Positions 8,170 to 17,765 of a stretch of DNA of 64,000 nucleotides are shown here, piece by piece. Both the position numbers and the translations under genes were made by a program. The stretch comes from Methanobrevibacter sp. YE315 (GTDB lineage Archaea > Methanobacteriota > Methanobacteria > Methanobacteriales > Methanobacteriaceae). The notes beneath the pieces are model-generated. The model was given only the letters and a program-made list of their open reading frames with translations. It had not been told where the DNA came from and ran no database searches. The first letter of the stretch is position 1; each line of letters begins with the position of its first letter. The DNA lies in contig NZ_CP010834.1 of the NCBI RefSeq assembly GCF_001548675.1, positions 1,213,501 through 1,277,500 on the forward strand, written 5' to 3'.

Positions 8170-9504
8170 TTAATTAAATTTTTTACTAACTTCTTCAACA
8201 GCAAGTATTAAAGGATCTGTAACCATTGAAACAGGTGGTGCATAAGCAAATTCCATATTGCTTAAATCAAAGCAGGTCAAGCCTTCGGTAATGGCCAATG
8301 TCATTGTATCAATTCTTTCAGCCACCCTTTCCTCTGCTATGATTTGACAACCTATAATGGTTCCGTTTCCATCACAAATAACTTTGATATCCATTGGTTT
8401 TGCGTTTGGATAATAACGAGCTCTAGTAAGTGCCTGTACCTTCTGCACAACTGGTCTGATTCTGTTTTGCTGAGCAAAACTTGTGGTGTAACCAACAGCA
8501 CCAAACTCCAAATTTCCAACTTTGGAAACCATTGAATTTAAAACAGGATTGAATCTGGATTTTTTACCGCAGATAGTACGGGCTAAAGTTTTTGATTCAC
8601 GGACTGCAGTAGTACCTAATTGAGAAATAGTATTTGAACCTAAAATTAAATCTTTAGACTCAACACAGTCTCCAACAGCATAAACGTCTTCAACTGAAGT
8701 TTCCATCCTGTCATTTACAAGAATAGCCCATCTTCCGATTTCACAACCGGCCATTCTAGCCAGATCAAGTTCGGCCCTAACACCTGTAGCCATAATGACC
8801 ATGTCGGCATCGTAAATATCTTCATCACCGAAGCATGCTTTTTCTACTTTTCCATCACCTATCAATTTAGTGATCGGTTTTCCTAAAACTACTTGGATGC
8901 CTTCCATTTCAAGATATTTCACTAGGATATCTGACATGTCCTTATCAAGAGACCTTGGAACAATTTGAGGTAGCATTTCACTTAAAATAACATTTAATCC
9001 TTGTTTTTTAAGTGCATATGAAATTTCAATTCCAATTAAACCAGCACCAGTAACAATAGCACTTTTAGCATCTTTCATAGCTTCTTTAACTCTTTTTCCA
9101 TCTTCGATATTGCGGATTCTGAATACACCTTCCAAGTCCACACCATCCATAGGAGGGACAAATGGATTTCCTCCGGTTGCAAGAACCAACTTATCATAGT
9201 CAATAGTTATGTCTTTACCATCTTTTTGCTGGTAAGTAACAGTTTTTTTCCTACTATCGACTTCAGTTACCTCTACTTCAACAATAACTTCTATATTTTT
9301 CTTTTTATAATCTTCAGGAGTTCTCATTACAATATCATCAAATGATTCGATTGTACCGGACAATACATAAGGAATGGCGCATGGAGAATATGCTACCTTA
9401 TTGTCTCTAGTGAGAACTGTAATTTCAATATCATCATCAAGTTTACGTATATTTGAAGCTGTGGAAATTCCTCCAGCTCCTCCACCTACAATTACTACTT
9501 TCAT
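8170..9504 (-). CDS. CoA-disulfide reductase / NADH oxidase-like flavoprotein
   Basis: The N-terminal FAD site is GGGAGG at residues 7-12. A single redox cysteine, Cys42, sits in YSPCAIPY, the hallmark of the CoA-disulfide reductase, NADH oxidase and peroxidase group rather than the paired cysteines of disulfide reductases. A second Rossmann motif (GAGLIGIE) binds NAD(P)H, and YAVGDC is the second FAD contact. Length 444 is normal. Likely roles are thiol disulfide reduction, O2/peroxide reduction or sulfur reduction; the sequence alone does not choose. Confidence 0.85.
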   Translation of the reverse strand: MKVVIVGGGAGGISTASNIRKLDDDIEITVLTRDNKVAYSPCAIPYVLSGTIESFDDIVMRTPEDYKKKNIEVIVEVEVTEVDSRKKTVTYQQKDGKDITIDYDKLVLATGGNPFVPPMDGVDLEGVFRIRNIEDGKRVKEAMKDAKSAIVTGAGLIGIEISYALKKQGLNVILSEMLPQIVPRSLDKDMSDILVKYLEMEGIQVVLGKPITKLIGDGKVEKACFGDEDIYDADMVIMATGVRAELDLARMAGCEIGRWAILVNDRMETSVEDVYAVGDCVESKDLILGSNTISQLGTTAVRESKTLARTICGKKSRFNPVLNSMVSKVGNLEFGAVGYTTSFAQQNRIRPVVQKVQALTRARYYPNAKPMDIKVICDGNGTIIGCQIIAEERVAERIDTMTLAITEGLTCFDLSNMEFAYAPPVSMVTDPLILAVEEVSKKFN

Positions 9505-9578
9505 TTTAACAAAACCACATATGATTTATACAATAGAATATATATAAATAAATAATATAAAAAGATTTAGGTTTTTAA

Positions 9579-10202
9579 ATGAAAGAAATAGAATTTGATT
9601 TAAATAATAATCTCTTCATTAATTTTCAATCAACTCGTTACTCAATGAGTGCCCGAATTAATGTAGAAAAGTTATGGAAATGGTGTCAAAAAAACAATAA
9701 GTCATTTTTCATAATGAGTCTAGGCTGTTTAATGAATGCCGTAAATTCAGTCCCGGAACTTAAAAGAAGAATAATTGATGAAAAAGCAATTGAATATGAT
9801 TATCTTGATGGTGTCAGTCCAATAATGGATGACGAAAACGAAATTTACATGGAAATGAGAGTTATAGTTCCTCAAGAGTTTGACAGCATCCTGGAATGGC
9901 ATGATTATGTAAAAAATCAATCCGAAGATATATTAAGTGGCAAAAAGGAAGGATTTACTCTAGAAATGGAAAAGAGGGACTTTGAAAATATTGCAAACTT
10001 CTCATGCATCCCCTGGGTTGATTTTGATATGATTACAAACTGTGTAGTTGACGGGCAAGCCATCCAACCGCTTGTAACCTGGGGAAAGGTTAACGATGAC
10101 TATGAAATGAGCGTTTCCATAACAGTAAGCCACATATTTGTAAATGGGCGTGAACTAGGATATTTCTATGAGAATGCACAAAAGGAATTTGACAGATTCT
10201 AA
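9579..10202 (+). CDS. Chloramphenicol acetyltransferase-like protein
   Basis: A 207-residue protein of CAT family size and layout. It has an N-terminal STRYS segment with the structural arginine, a CIPWVDFD segment, and near the C-terminus SHIFVNGRELG. The CAT catalytic motif is HxxxDG; here His185 is kept but the aspartate is Asn189. The equivalent aspartate in CAT normally forms a salt bridge with the early arginine. It is probably an acyltransferase of the CAT fold with an unknown substrate, and there is no resistance context. Divergent from the flavoprotein gene. Confidence 0.75.
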   Translation: MKEIEFDLNNNLFINFQSTRYSMSARINVEKLWKWCQKNNKSFFIMSLGCLMNAVNSVPELKRRIIDEKAIEYDYLDGVSPIMDDENEIYMEMRVIVPQEFDSILEWHDYVKNQSEDILSGKKEGFTLEMEKRDFENIANFSCIPWVDFDMITNCVVDGQAIQPLVTWGKVNDDYEMSVSITVSHIFVNGRELGYFYENAQKEFDRF

Positions 10203-10337
10203 ACTACAGCAATCCCAAAAAAGAACAGCAGAACTGAAACGATTGCAATGATTATTGAATGAATATAGGACTTCTCACTTTGAACAATATGTTATTAAAT
10301 AGTTTCTTTTAGAATGAAAAAAGATAAATTTGAAAGA

Positions 10338-10823
10338 TTATCTGCATTTATATCCCAATTCATTAATAATTTTTTGCAGATATTTCTTTTTAAGAACCAA
10401 TTCCCTTTTATTTGCTAATTTTTCACTATTAGGCTGTCTTACCTTCTCATTCAATCTGGCTGCACCCAAATACCGTGTGTCCCCTTCAGTTAATCTATGA
10501 GCCTCACCATTTTCAATGGCCTTTTTGATATAGTAATAGTCCTTAAACAACACGTCAAAATCGTTGCTTAAGTAATAAAGCTCCAGATCAGTTATTATCC
10601 CATCTTCATTATACCAGATAATCAAGACAGATTCATGCTTAAAAAGGTCAGCAAATTCAATCAGGTTAAAATAGTCCAAATCGGCAAGCTTGAATTTCGA
10701 GGCGGGATAGCGCCTGCCGCAATTCTTGTAAAAATACTCCAATGAAGCAATAAAAAAAGTTGGCGATTCATTTAAGGCAACTTCATCAATGTGTTTACCT
10801 ATCAACGCCTCAAATGAATCCAT
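10338..10823 (-). CDS. Sau3AI/MutH C-terminal-like domain protein
   Basis: I chose the ATG at 10823; a TTG nine bases upstream is also possible. The 161-residue product resembles the C-terminal half of Sau3AI-type enzymes. It has LIGK near the N-terminus, a hydrophobic strand VLIIWY, then KAIENGEAHRLTEGDTRYLGA (residues 101-121), RQPNS and ANKRELVLKKKYL. In Sau3AI the related text is GDT-YLGA, then RSQP-S and AKxRAFSLK. I see no D...ExK catalytic triad, so this may be a DNA-binding regulatory domain rather than a nuclease. It is the last gene after fno copy 1. Confidence 0.6.
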   Translation of the reverse strand: MDSFEALIGKHIDEVALNESPTFFIASLEYFYKNCGRRYPASKFKLADLDYFNLIEFADLFKHESVLIIWYNEDGIITDLELYYLSNDFDVLFKDYYYIKKAIENGEAHRLTEGDTRYLGAARLNEKVRQPNSEKLANKRELVLKKKYLQKIINELGYKCR

Positions 10824-10833
10824 ATTAATCAAA

Positions 10834-11520
10834 TTAGTCTTTGTCGAGTGCAGGAATTCCTGTAATTCTTAAACCACCATAATGGGATTTGTATTTAATG
10901 TTTAATCCAATTAACAATGGGGTGATTTTTTCAATGATTCTTGCTTTTTCAAGAATACCTGTGTCGATTGTTTTTATACCAGGTATTTTGTCGATGATTT
11001 CTGCTGCGATTTCTTTTGCTTCTTTGTCATCACCTGCAATTAAACAGTCACAGTCGATTTCTTCTGGGATGTTTGAGAGGTGTGAGTTTGAAATGTTACA
11101 GAATGCGCAAATTACTTTTGCACCGGTGCCTTCAAGAATCTTAGCGGTTCTTTCAGCAGCGGATCCTTCCATTAGGTCAACGAATCTGAATGGTTTTCCA
11201 CCAATAGCTGTTTCTAATGGTACTGTTGCATCCATGACTATTTTGTCAGTACAGAATTCTTTGATTCCTTCAACAGTAGGTTTTTGTGCAGCTAAAGGTA
11301 CTGTGAGGATTAATACATCTCCTGCTTTTGCAGCATCTTCGTTTGCCATTCCAACCATGTTTAAGTCATAGTCTGCTAATTCTTCTTTAGCTTTTGCAAC
11401 AACGTCTAATGCTTTTTCTTCTTTTCTGGAACCGACAATTACTTCAACACCAGCAATAGCTAATCTTTCTGCAATTCCAAGTCCTTGTGGTCCTGTTCCA
11501 CCTATTACACTTACAATCAT
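10834..11520 (-). CDS. npdG: F420-dependent NADP oxidoreductase, copy 1
   Basis: The N-terminal GGTGPQG (residues 7-13) binds NADP, and SRKEE after the second strand fits NADP preference. Length 228 matches Fno/NpdG, which moves hydride between reduced F420 and NADP+. A second copy at 57847-58521 is almost identical: I count only Ile2/Lys2 and one Thr/Cys change before the last few residues diverge. The DNA differs at many synonymous sites. This copy has a longer tail (PALDKD). It lies eight bases after a DUF2284 gene and just before the Sau3AI-like gene. Confidence 0.95.
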   Translation of the reverse strand: MIVSVIGGTGPQGLGIAERLAIAGVEVIVGSRKEEKALDVVAKAKEELADYDLNMVGMANEDAAKAGDVLILTVPLAAQKPTVEGIKEFCTDKIVMDATVPLETAIGGKPFRFVDLMEGSAAERTAKILEGTGAKVICAFCNISNSHLSNIPEEIDCDCLIAGDDKEAKEIAAEIIDKIPGIKTIDTGILEKARIIEKITPLLIGLNIKYKSHYGGLRITGIPALDKD

Positions 11521-11528
11521 TTTATCAC

Positions 11529-12080
11529 CTAGTTTTTATCATAAAGTAAACCGCCTACAAATATCAGATATTCCGGCAATTTACCATCATGAGCGTAAAG
11601 AATCTTATATCCGAATAAGTCTTCAACAGTTTTATCGACATGGGCTCCTAAAGACTCTAATGAGTATCTCATTTTAAATGGCATTTTGCAAGGCGCTCCA
11701 AATTCTCTTGTACATCTCATACATAAGTTGCACTTGCCTAAAAATAGTCCTAAGGAGTTTTCGTTTTCAAGCATGTAAATTTCATTCATTAATTTAACTT
11801 TAAGCCTTTCAAATCTTTTTAAAACGAATTCCAATTCATCATCAGAGAAAGTATGCTCTAGTTCTTCAGCTGAAAAATCAATCTTGAAAGCTATTATTTT
11901 AAGCTTATTGTAAGAATTCCATATATCTTCCACATCAAAATCAAATGGAGGATAATTCCAGTTGTATCCTAACATTTCCTGCTCTTCTATACATAATTTT
12001 GATATTTCCTCAAAATCAACATACTTGTCATAAAATTGTTTAACATCAACATCAACTGTGAGTTTTTTAATCTCTGACAT
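11529..12080 (-). CDS. DUF2284 putative metal-binding protein
   Basis: Cysteines 117, 120, 123 and 131 form CNLCMRC followed by C after seven residues, inside a segment with FGAPC and P-rich flanks typical of DUF2284. Length 183 is in the family range. The four cysteines could hold an Fe-S cluster or zinc. It lies eight bases before fno copy 1, so it is likely co-transcribed with it; a link to NADPH/F420 redox chemistry is inference. AT-rich DNA without genes lies upstream. Confidence 0.75.
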   Translation of the reverse strand: MSEIKKLTVDVDVKQFYDKYVDFEEISKLCIEEQEMLGYNWNYPPFDFDVEDIWNSYNKLKIIAFKIDFSAEELEHTFSDDELEFVLKRFERLKVKLMNEIYMLENENSLGLFLGKCNLCMRCTREFGAPCKMPFKMRYSLESLGAHVDKTVEDLFGYKILYAHDGKLPEYLIFVGGLLYDKN

Positions 12081-12294
12081 GATTAATAATATTAAAAAAG
12101 CATATTATAAAACTTTTGAAAAATTTTAATATCCAAAATTGACAATTGTCATAATCTTAATAATCATTTTACAATAATTTTTAAATTTATTAAAAAATAT
12201 TTAATAAAATATGAAAAAAATTCAATAACATATTATTTTTACATTCAGAAGTTATAATGAAAAAATTTGAACAAAATTTTATAAATATAATAAA

Positions 12295-13662
12295 TCAATT
12301 AAAATAGTCCCTATGTATTTTCAGATAAACGTTTACATGAATGAATCCGATAATGGAACCAAGAGACATGCCGCATACAATACCAATATATATTCCTATA
12401 TCCACCATATTGAATACGAATGCAAATAAACCTGCAAAGAGTATTTCCAAAATGAATGACCTAAGCATTGTTAAGGCTAGAGACATTGTTCCCTTTCCCA
12501 TTGCCTGGAAAATGTTACCTGCCAAAATACCAAGCGGCATCAACAATATAAAGAAACAGAGAATGCGCAAAGCTTCAACAACCCTTGAAGCCAATACGGA
12601 ACTGCTTGCAGAATATGAGAAAATAAAAGACAACGGCTCTGCAAATATGAAGAAAATTGAACAAATAATTATTGATGAAATCAAACCTAATTTCGCACCA
12701 TAAAACAAAGCGGTTTTCAGATTATCATAATTGCGGGCACCGTATGCTGCCCCACCAACAGTCAAAGCAGCAACCCCAATACCGATTAAAGGAGATATTC
12801 CAATTGAAACCAGTCTCCAAGTTGCAGTATATGCCGCTACAGCTATAGTCCCTGACAATATGCTTAACCAGTAATTCATCAGGATTGATACAAAAGAAAG
12901 AATGAACTGCTCCAGACTGGCTGGAATTCCAACAACTAAAATGTCCTTATAGATTGATAAGTTTCTTTTATATTCCTTTAGTCTGATTTCTAAAAAGCTG
13001 TCCTTTTTATAAAACATCCAATAGATCATAGGAAGCATTGCAAGTGTCGCTGCAAGAACTGTCGCAATAGCTGCACCTGTAATACCCCATCCTAAAACAT
13101 AAATGAAAATTGGGTCTAGAATCATGTTAATTATTGCTGTAAGCATTAGAGGATATGATGCGCGCTCAATTTCCCCTTGAGATCTGAAAATTGCAGCAAG
13201 CATCGCAGGGATATATAATGAAAAAACACCGCCTAGAACAATATACCCATAATCTAAAGCATAACCTATTACTTCACGTGCACCCATCATTAAAAGAAGA
13301 GGCTTTAAGATAACCAGAATTAGAATTGTGGAAACGGCAGTAACAATGAAACATAACATTATGGAGTGAATTGCACTATTTCCAGCATCATGATACCTTT
13401 CAGCGCCAATGCATCTGGCTATTAGGCTGTTAGAACCTGCCCCCAAACCATTTGCAATTCCAACAAATGCAAAGAACAATGGTGTTACAAAACCAACGGC
13501 CGCAAGAGGTTCCGGACCCAATCCTGCAACCCAAATACCATCAATAATATTGTTAAGAGTCATAAACAGGTTACTAACAATGATAGGAAATGCTAACTTG
13601 TTTATTGCTTTTTTAGGATGGTTTACAATCAAATCTATTTCTTCGGTTTTATTTTGCGCCAT
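12295..13662 (-). CDS. MATE-family multidrug/Na+ efflux transporter
   Basis: The protein has 455 residues with about twelve membrane segments. It carries the two MATE-type repeats, with N-terminal features such as PIIVSNLF, WVAGLGPEPLAAVG and GLGAGSNSLIAR. It is predicted to export cationic compounds using a sodium or proton gradient. It is the last gene of the aroA'-aroB'-thpR-cca run, starting four bases after the cca stop codon. Substrate unknown. Confidence 0.9.
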   Translation of the reverse strand: MAQNKTEEIDLIVNHPKKAINKLAFPIIVSNLFMTLNNIIDGIWVAGLGPEPLAAVGFVTPLFFAFVGIANGLGAGSNSLIARCIGAERYHDAGNSAIHSIMLCFIVTAVSTILILVILKPLLLMMGAREVIGYALDYGYIVLGGVFSLYIPAMLAAIFRSQGEIERASYPLMLTAIINMILDPIFIYVLGWGITGAAIATVLAATLAMLPMIYWMFYKKDSFLEIRLKEYKRNLSIYKDILVVGIPASLEQFILSFVSILMNYWLSILSGTIAVAAYTATWRLVSIGISPLIGIGVAALTVGGAAYGARNYDNLKTALFYGAKLGLISSIIICSIFFIFAEPLSFIFSYSASSSVLASRVVEALRILCFFILLMPLGILAGNIFQAMGKGTMSLALTMLRSFILEILFAGLFAFVFNMVDIGIYIGIVCGMSLGSIIGFIHVNVYLKIHRDYFN

Positions 13663-13666
13663 TACT

Positions 13667-15031
13667 TCACCTTACAATGTGCTGGCCCGGATTTACAAAG
13701 TCATCCAAGAATTCTAAAAATTCATCGTTTTCAATTTCATCGATATCTATAAATTCATAAGTCTCAATTATATTCCTTTTAAGGTTTTTGCCTACTTTAA
13801 TTAAGTTTATATGTTCTTTAGTAAAAATATGCTCAATTAGACCTAAAGCATTATTGAATTCTCTTTTTTGTGTGTGAACAAGATAATCCCCTTGAACATA
13901 ACAGTTTTCACGGCCGTATTTGGCTGCAAAATTCTCACAGGCCTGATTGATGAACACTTTCGGCCCGACATTCACCTTAATGTCATTCAGTTTTGATGAA
14001 ACCATCTCAAGAAGAATTACACATCTAAAAATTTCATCGCTCCAGTAATCAGCCTTAAAGACATTGAATTCCTCATCATTCAATTTGCGTTCAAGAGCTT
14101 CGGTTGTCTTTCTGAGCTGAGGATGTAAAGTATCAAGAGGAATATCCGGAATCCTGAAGCTGATGGCTATAACTTCACCGTTTCTTGATTCAAATTGACC
14201 TAAAACATCGTTTTTATTCAAATCTCTTTTCAATGGATAAAAATAATCTTTCTTATTGTCTGAAAAAATATAATTGCGGGCAGACTGAATAAATTCTGCC
14301 AATCTGTCCAATCTTAAAGCGGCACCTACATTTCTATTCTTGTCAGTCGGATCGATTACAATCAATGGGTCTTTAAAATTCTTTGATGTGCCATAGCTTT
14401 CCAAATCTATGGTGTGTCCAAATTTCCAGTTGATTGCCTCTTTTAAAGTATTTTCAAAAGTGCCATAATAAATAATCAGTAACTCACATAAGTAACCTGC
14501 AAAGCCACCGACCTTGAATTCAGAGCCATAAGTTCCAGTCATTGCCATGAAACGCTTTAAAAGCAATACTTCATCCTCCTGACCTTCATTCAAATTGGCC
14601 TTGACATATCTGGTATGCAGAATTGTCCTGTCGACTGCTGATTTGAGCTGATTTCCGTTTTCGATTGCATAGCACGGGACGATATCCACTTCAAAATCCT
14701 CAATATAAGTGGTTACATAAGGATGAGAAGCAAAATGATGTTCCGGAACAGCATTAAACTCATCACAGCACTTATGAGCCAATTCCAATCCCTTTTCCTT
14801 TAAATATTTCTTATCAGTATCCAATGGAAATGCAATGAAAATGTCAATATCCGATTTGCCTTTAAGTGCAGTGTTTTTGGCAACGGAACCTACCAAAGCA
14901 ACTTTTGCATTGAGGCTTTCCTCATCACATAAACTCTGCAGATAGATAATGACTTTAGATGAAACCTCTGTGATTTTTTCTGTTTCATCAACTGTTGGTT
15001 TTATATCAGTTAATATTAAATTATAATCCAT
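13667..15031 (-). CDS. cca: CCA-adding tRNA nucleotidyltransferase (archaeal class I)
   Basis: Residues 46-66 contain GSVAKNTALKGKSDIDIFI, the class I nucleotidyltransferase signature GS with the catalytic DxD. The length of 454 is normal for archaeal CCA enzymes, with polymerase, central and C-terminal tail domains. The enzyme adds CCA to tRNA 3' ends without a template. The only tRNA gene in this window (55018-55090) lacks an encoded CCA, consistent with need for this enzyme. It is flanked by thpR four bases upstream and the MATE gene downstream. Confidence 0.95.
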   Translation of the reverse strand: MDYNLILTDIKPTVDETEKITEVSSKVIIYLQSLCDEESLNAKVALVGSVAKNTALKGKSDIDIFIAFPLDTDKKYLKEKGLELAHKCCDEFNAVPEHHFASHPYVTTYIEDFEVDIVPCYAIENGNQLKSAVDRTILHTRYVKANLNEGQEDEVLLLKRFMAMTGTYGSEFKVGGFAGYLCELLIIYYGTFENTLKEAINWKFGHTIDLESYGTSKNFKDPLIVIDPTDKNRNVGAALRLDRLAEFIQSARNYIFSDNKKDYFYPLKRDLNKNDVLGQFESRNGEVIAISFRIPDIPLDTLHPQLRKTTEALERKLNDEEFNVFKADYWSDEIFRCVILLEMVSSKLNDIKVNVGPKVFINQACENFAAKYGRENCYVQGDYLVHTQKREFNNALGLIEHIFTKEHINLIKVGKNLKRNIIETYEFIDIDEIENDEFLEFLDDFVNPGQHIVR

Positions 15032-15035
15032 GACA

Positions 15036-15593
15036 TCACAATTCGAATACTTTTAAATCTTTATATATCGGTCCGGAAGGTGTTAGCTTAGATTTCTTTA
15101 AGATAATATTGTTTACAGTCATCTCACCAATTTCAACATCACTGAATTCTTCAATGGTTGATTTGACCTGAGCTTTATTTTTAGCTGATTTCATGCGGCC
15201 AATGGTTAAATGTGTTGAGAATTTCTTATCCTTTTCAAAGCCCAATTTGACAAATTCCTTATCAAGCTTATCATGCAGTTGCCTGATTATTGAATCATCA
15301 TCAATGCCGACCCAAATAACTTTTATATGATTGTTGTTCGGAAAAGCTCCACAACTTTTAATTTTGATATCAAAAGGTTTGAATTCAGATACGACATTGG
15401 CTATTTTCTCTTCCAGTAGTTTTAAACCGGAAGTATCGATTTCTCCAAAGAATTTCAAGGTTAAATGAAGGTTTGCTAATTCCACATATTTGATTCTTGT
15501 ATCGATTTGTTTAAATTCTTTAATAATCTTATTAATCTCTGGTTTTAAATCATCATCTAAATCTATAGCTAAAAATGCTCGTACCTCTGACAT
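15036..15593 (-). CDS. thpR: RNA 2',3'-cyclic phosphodiesterase
   Basis: Two HxTx motifs, HLTLKF and HLTIGR, spaced about 85 residues apart mark the 2H phosphoesterase family of LigT/ThpR size (185 residues). The enzyme opens 2',3'-cyclic phosphates on RNA ends to a 2'-phosphate. It sits between aroB' and cca in one operon, a position linking RNA end processing with CCA addition. The physiological RNA substrate in archaea is not settled. Confidence 0.92.
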   Translation of the reverse strand: MSEVRAFLAIDLDDDLKPEINKIIKEFKQIDTRIKYVELANLHLTLKFFGEIDTSGLKLLEEKIANVVSEFKPFDIKIKSCGAFPNNNHIKVIWVGIDDDSIIRQLHDKLDKEFVKLGFEKDKKFSTHLTIGRMKSAKNKAQVKSTIEEFSDVEIGEMTVNNIILKKSKLTPSGPIYKDLKVFEL

Positions 15594-15602
15594 ATCATAA
15601 CC

Positions 15603-16733
15603 TCATTGTTCAATAATTGTCTCGTCAATAGCAATTCCAAAGTGACGTGCATTAGATTCAATGTATACTTTTACCTTATCTCCAGCCTTTACATCAGCTA
15701 CTGATAATGGATTGTTGTTTTCATCGACAATCCTGATAGTTTCCGCATTTTGCAGGAGTGTTCTGATGGTTTGGCCTTCATATTCAGCTTCAATTAAAAT
15801 CAATGGCCTTCTTTCGATTTTGCTTCTTCCAACATATGCTGTTCTGGTTTCACCTTCAGTATTGACAATCAACACTTCATCTCCTGCCACAAGTTCTGAC
15901 AGGTATCTGGTTTTGTTTCCAGGAACCATTACATATGCCTGAACTGGACCTGCATTTACTCTGAATGGACGGGAAGCAACATATTCACTTTCAAGAGACT
16001 CTGAATGCACTAAAAACATTGATTTTGAATAGGAACCTATCAGCATCCCTTCTCCAGGTTTCATCATGTCTGTTGTATCAACGCATACCCTGTCTCCGGA
16101 TCCTAACGGTTTTACATTAGTCACAGTAGCTATCTTCAACTCATATTTAGCTTGTGATGCTTCAACAACTTCCTGTGCTATTTTCTTGATTGTATTGAAA
16201 TCATTTGCCTCAAAGATAATACCGTCGGTTCCATGTTCCAATGTTTCCAAAGCAACTTTTGCACCATCCAAATCACGAACAGCCGCAATAATTTCCACAT
16301 CCTCTTTTTGAAGGTCTGCAATAATATTTTCAAGTGGAATTATTGTCCAGTCAGTGCCAACAAGAATAATATAATCTACAATTGAACCTAATTTAACAGC
16401 CAGTTGTTCATGAGCCTTATCTGTGATTTTTATATATGCACATACGGTTTTTCCTTCGCTTTTTGCTTTCTTTGCATTTGCAATATCTGTTGAATCAGTG
16501 AAATCATCATTCAATTCAAGAAAGCCGTCTCCTTCACCGTTAATACCTACCAAATATATATCTGAATCATCATTATTTGCAATTATTTTTACATTGCCGA
16601 GTTTTCTGATCTGTTCTATATCATCAAAATCCAAAACATAATCTATTCCTGATTCCAATGCAGTGGTAATCATTTCTTTTTTATCTTCCCATTCTTCGTC
16701 AGGAGTGCTTATCCAAGCGAATTTATTTTGCAT
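15603..16733 (-). CDS. aroB': 3-dehydroquinate synthase II (archaeal)
   Basis: A 376-residue protein with the text of the archaeal dehydroquinate synthase family: KFAWISTP at the N-terminus, LGSGDRVCVDTTDMMKPGEGMLIGSYS and RPFRVNAGPVQAYV in the middle. It converts 2-amino-3,7-dideoxy-D-threo-hept-6-ulosonate to 3-dehydroquinate by NAD-dependent oxidative deamination and cyclisation. Its substrate is made by the gene eight bases upstream, so the two-step archaeal entry to the shikimate pathway is encoded together. Confidence 0.95.
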   Translation of the reverse strand: MQNKFAWISTPDEEWEDKKEMITTALESGIDYVLDFDDIEQIRKLGNVKIIANNDDSDIYLVGINGEGDGFLELNDDFTDSTDIANAKKAKSEGKTVCAYIKITDKAHEQLAVKLGSIVDYIILVGTDWTIIPLENIIADLQKEDVEIIAAVRDLDGAKVALETLEHGTDGIIFEANDFNTIKKIAQEVVEASQAKYELKIATVTNVKPLGSGDRVCVDTTDMMKPGEGMLIGSYSKSMFLVHSESLESEYVASRPFRVNAGPVQAYVMVPGNKTRYLSELVAGDEVLIVNTEGETRTAYVGRSKIERRPLILIEAEYEGQTIRTLLQNAETIRIVDENNNPLSVADVKAGDKVKVYIESNARHFGIAIDETIIEQ

Positions 16734-16741
16734 TCAATCAC

Positions 16742-17533
16742 CTATTTTAAGAATTCCAAAGCTTCTTCAACATCTAAATCATGGTGAACAACTTCTGAGA
16801 TTGCTCTTGTAATTTTACCAGGGTTTTCAGCTTGGAAAAGATTACGTCCAAATGCAACACCTGCCCCTCCAACTTCAAGGGAATCCTTTACCATTTGCAA
16901 TAACTCTTCATCAGTGCTAACTTTAGGGCCGCCTGCAATGACAACAGGAACGATTGCTCCTTCTACAACTTCACTGAATGAATCAGGGTCTCCTGTGTAG
17001 TTGGTTTTTACAATGTCTACTCCAAGTTCGGATCCTACACGTGCGGCATGTTTTACGAATTCCACATCATGCTCATTTTCCACTTTTTGTCCTCTTGGGT
17101 ACATCATTGCAAGAAGCGGCATTCCCCAGTAGTCACAGGTTTCTGCTATTGCACCTAATTCCTGCAACATTTGGCTTTCGGTTTCACTTCCAAGGTTTAC
17201 GTGGATTGAAACAGCGTCTGCACCAAGTTGAATTGCTTTTTCAACGCTTGTAACTGTTACTTTATCGTTTGGATCTGGCGCAAGGGAAGTACTTGCAGAT
17301 AAATGTACAATCAAACCGATATCTTCACCGTAACCACGATGTCCTTGTTTTACGATTCCTTTATGCATTAAAATCGCATCAGCCCCTCCTTGGGCGATTT
17401 CTTCAACGGTTTCATCCATGTCAATGATTCCTGGAATCGGACCGCTTGATACACCATGGTCCATAGGTGCGATTACTGTTCTTTTTGTATTTCTGTTAAT
17501 GATTCTTTCTAAACGAATCTTTTTACCTATCAT
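16742..17533 (-). CDS. aroA': 2-amino-3,7-dideoxy-D-threo-hept-6-ulosonate synthase
   Basis: A 263-residue TIM-barrel of the archaeal FbaB/DeoC-like class I aldolase family. It has [11 protein letters not shown] at the N-terminus, [10 protein letters not shown] carrying the likely Schiff-base lysine, and a C-terminal phosphate-binding GGPK and GRNLFQ. It joins aspartate semialdehyde with a ketose-derived unit in the archaeal shikimate entry. First gene of the run ending with the MATE transporter; its promoter should lie in the AT-rich 17534-17765 gap. Confidence 0.95.
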   Translation of the reverse strand: MIGKKIRLERIINRNTKRTVIAPMDHGVSSGPIPGIIDMDETVEEIAQGGADAILMHKGIVKQGHRGYGEDIGLIVHLSASTSLAPDPNDKVTVTSVEKAIQLGADAVSIHVNLGSETESQMLQELGAIAETCDYWGMPLLAMMYPRGQKVENEHDVEFVKHAARVGSELGVDIVKTNYTGDPDSFSEVVEGAIVPVVIAGGPKVSTDEELLQMVKDSLEVGGAGVAFGRNLFQAENPGKITRAISEVVHHDLDVEEALEFLK

Positions 17534-17765
17534 TATTTAACCTCGTTATACTTATGAATTATATTTTTCGATATACTGATATATAAATATTAATTGTACC
17601 AATTTTGACATTATTTTTAAGATTTTAAAAAAATAATTTCACAAACAATACAAAAAACTTCTAAAAATCAATTATTATCTATAAAAATAATTTTACAATG
17701 TTAAAATAATATTTTAACAATAAATAAGCAAATTATAAATAAACTAATAATTTATATTATGCTTC

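Noticed and set aside
10204-10293. Reverse 29-codon hydrophobic peptide (SIIIAIVSVLLFFGIAVV) after the CAT-like gene
   Set aside because: The frame has no ATG, GTG or TTG start after the upstream stop. It may be a remnant of a membrane protein, but it cannot be supported as a gene.
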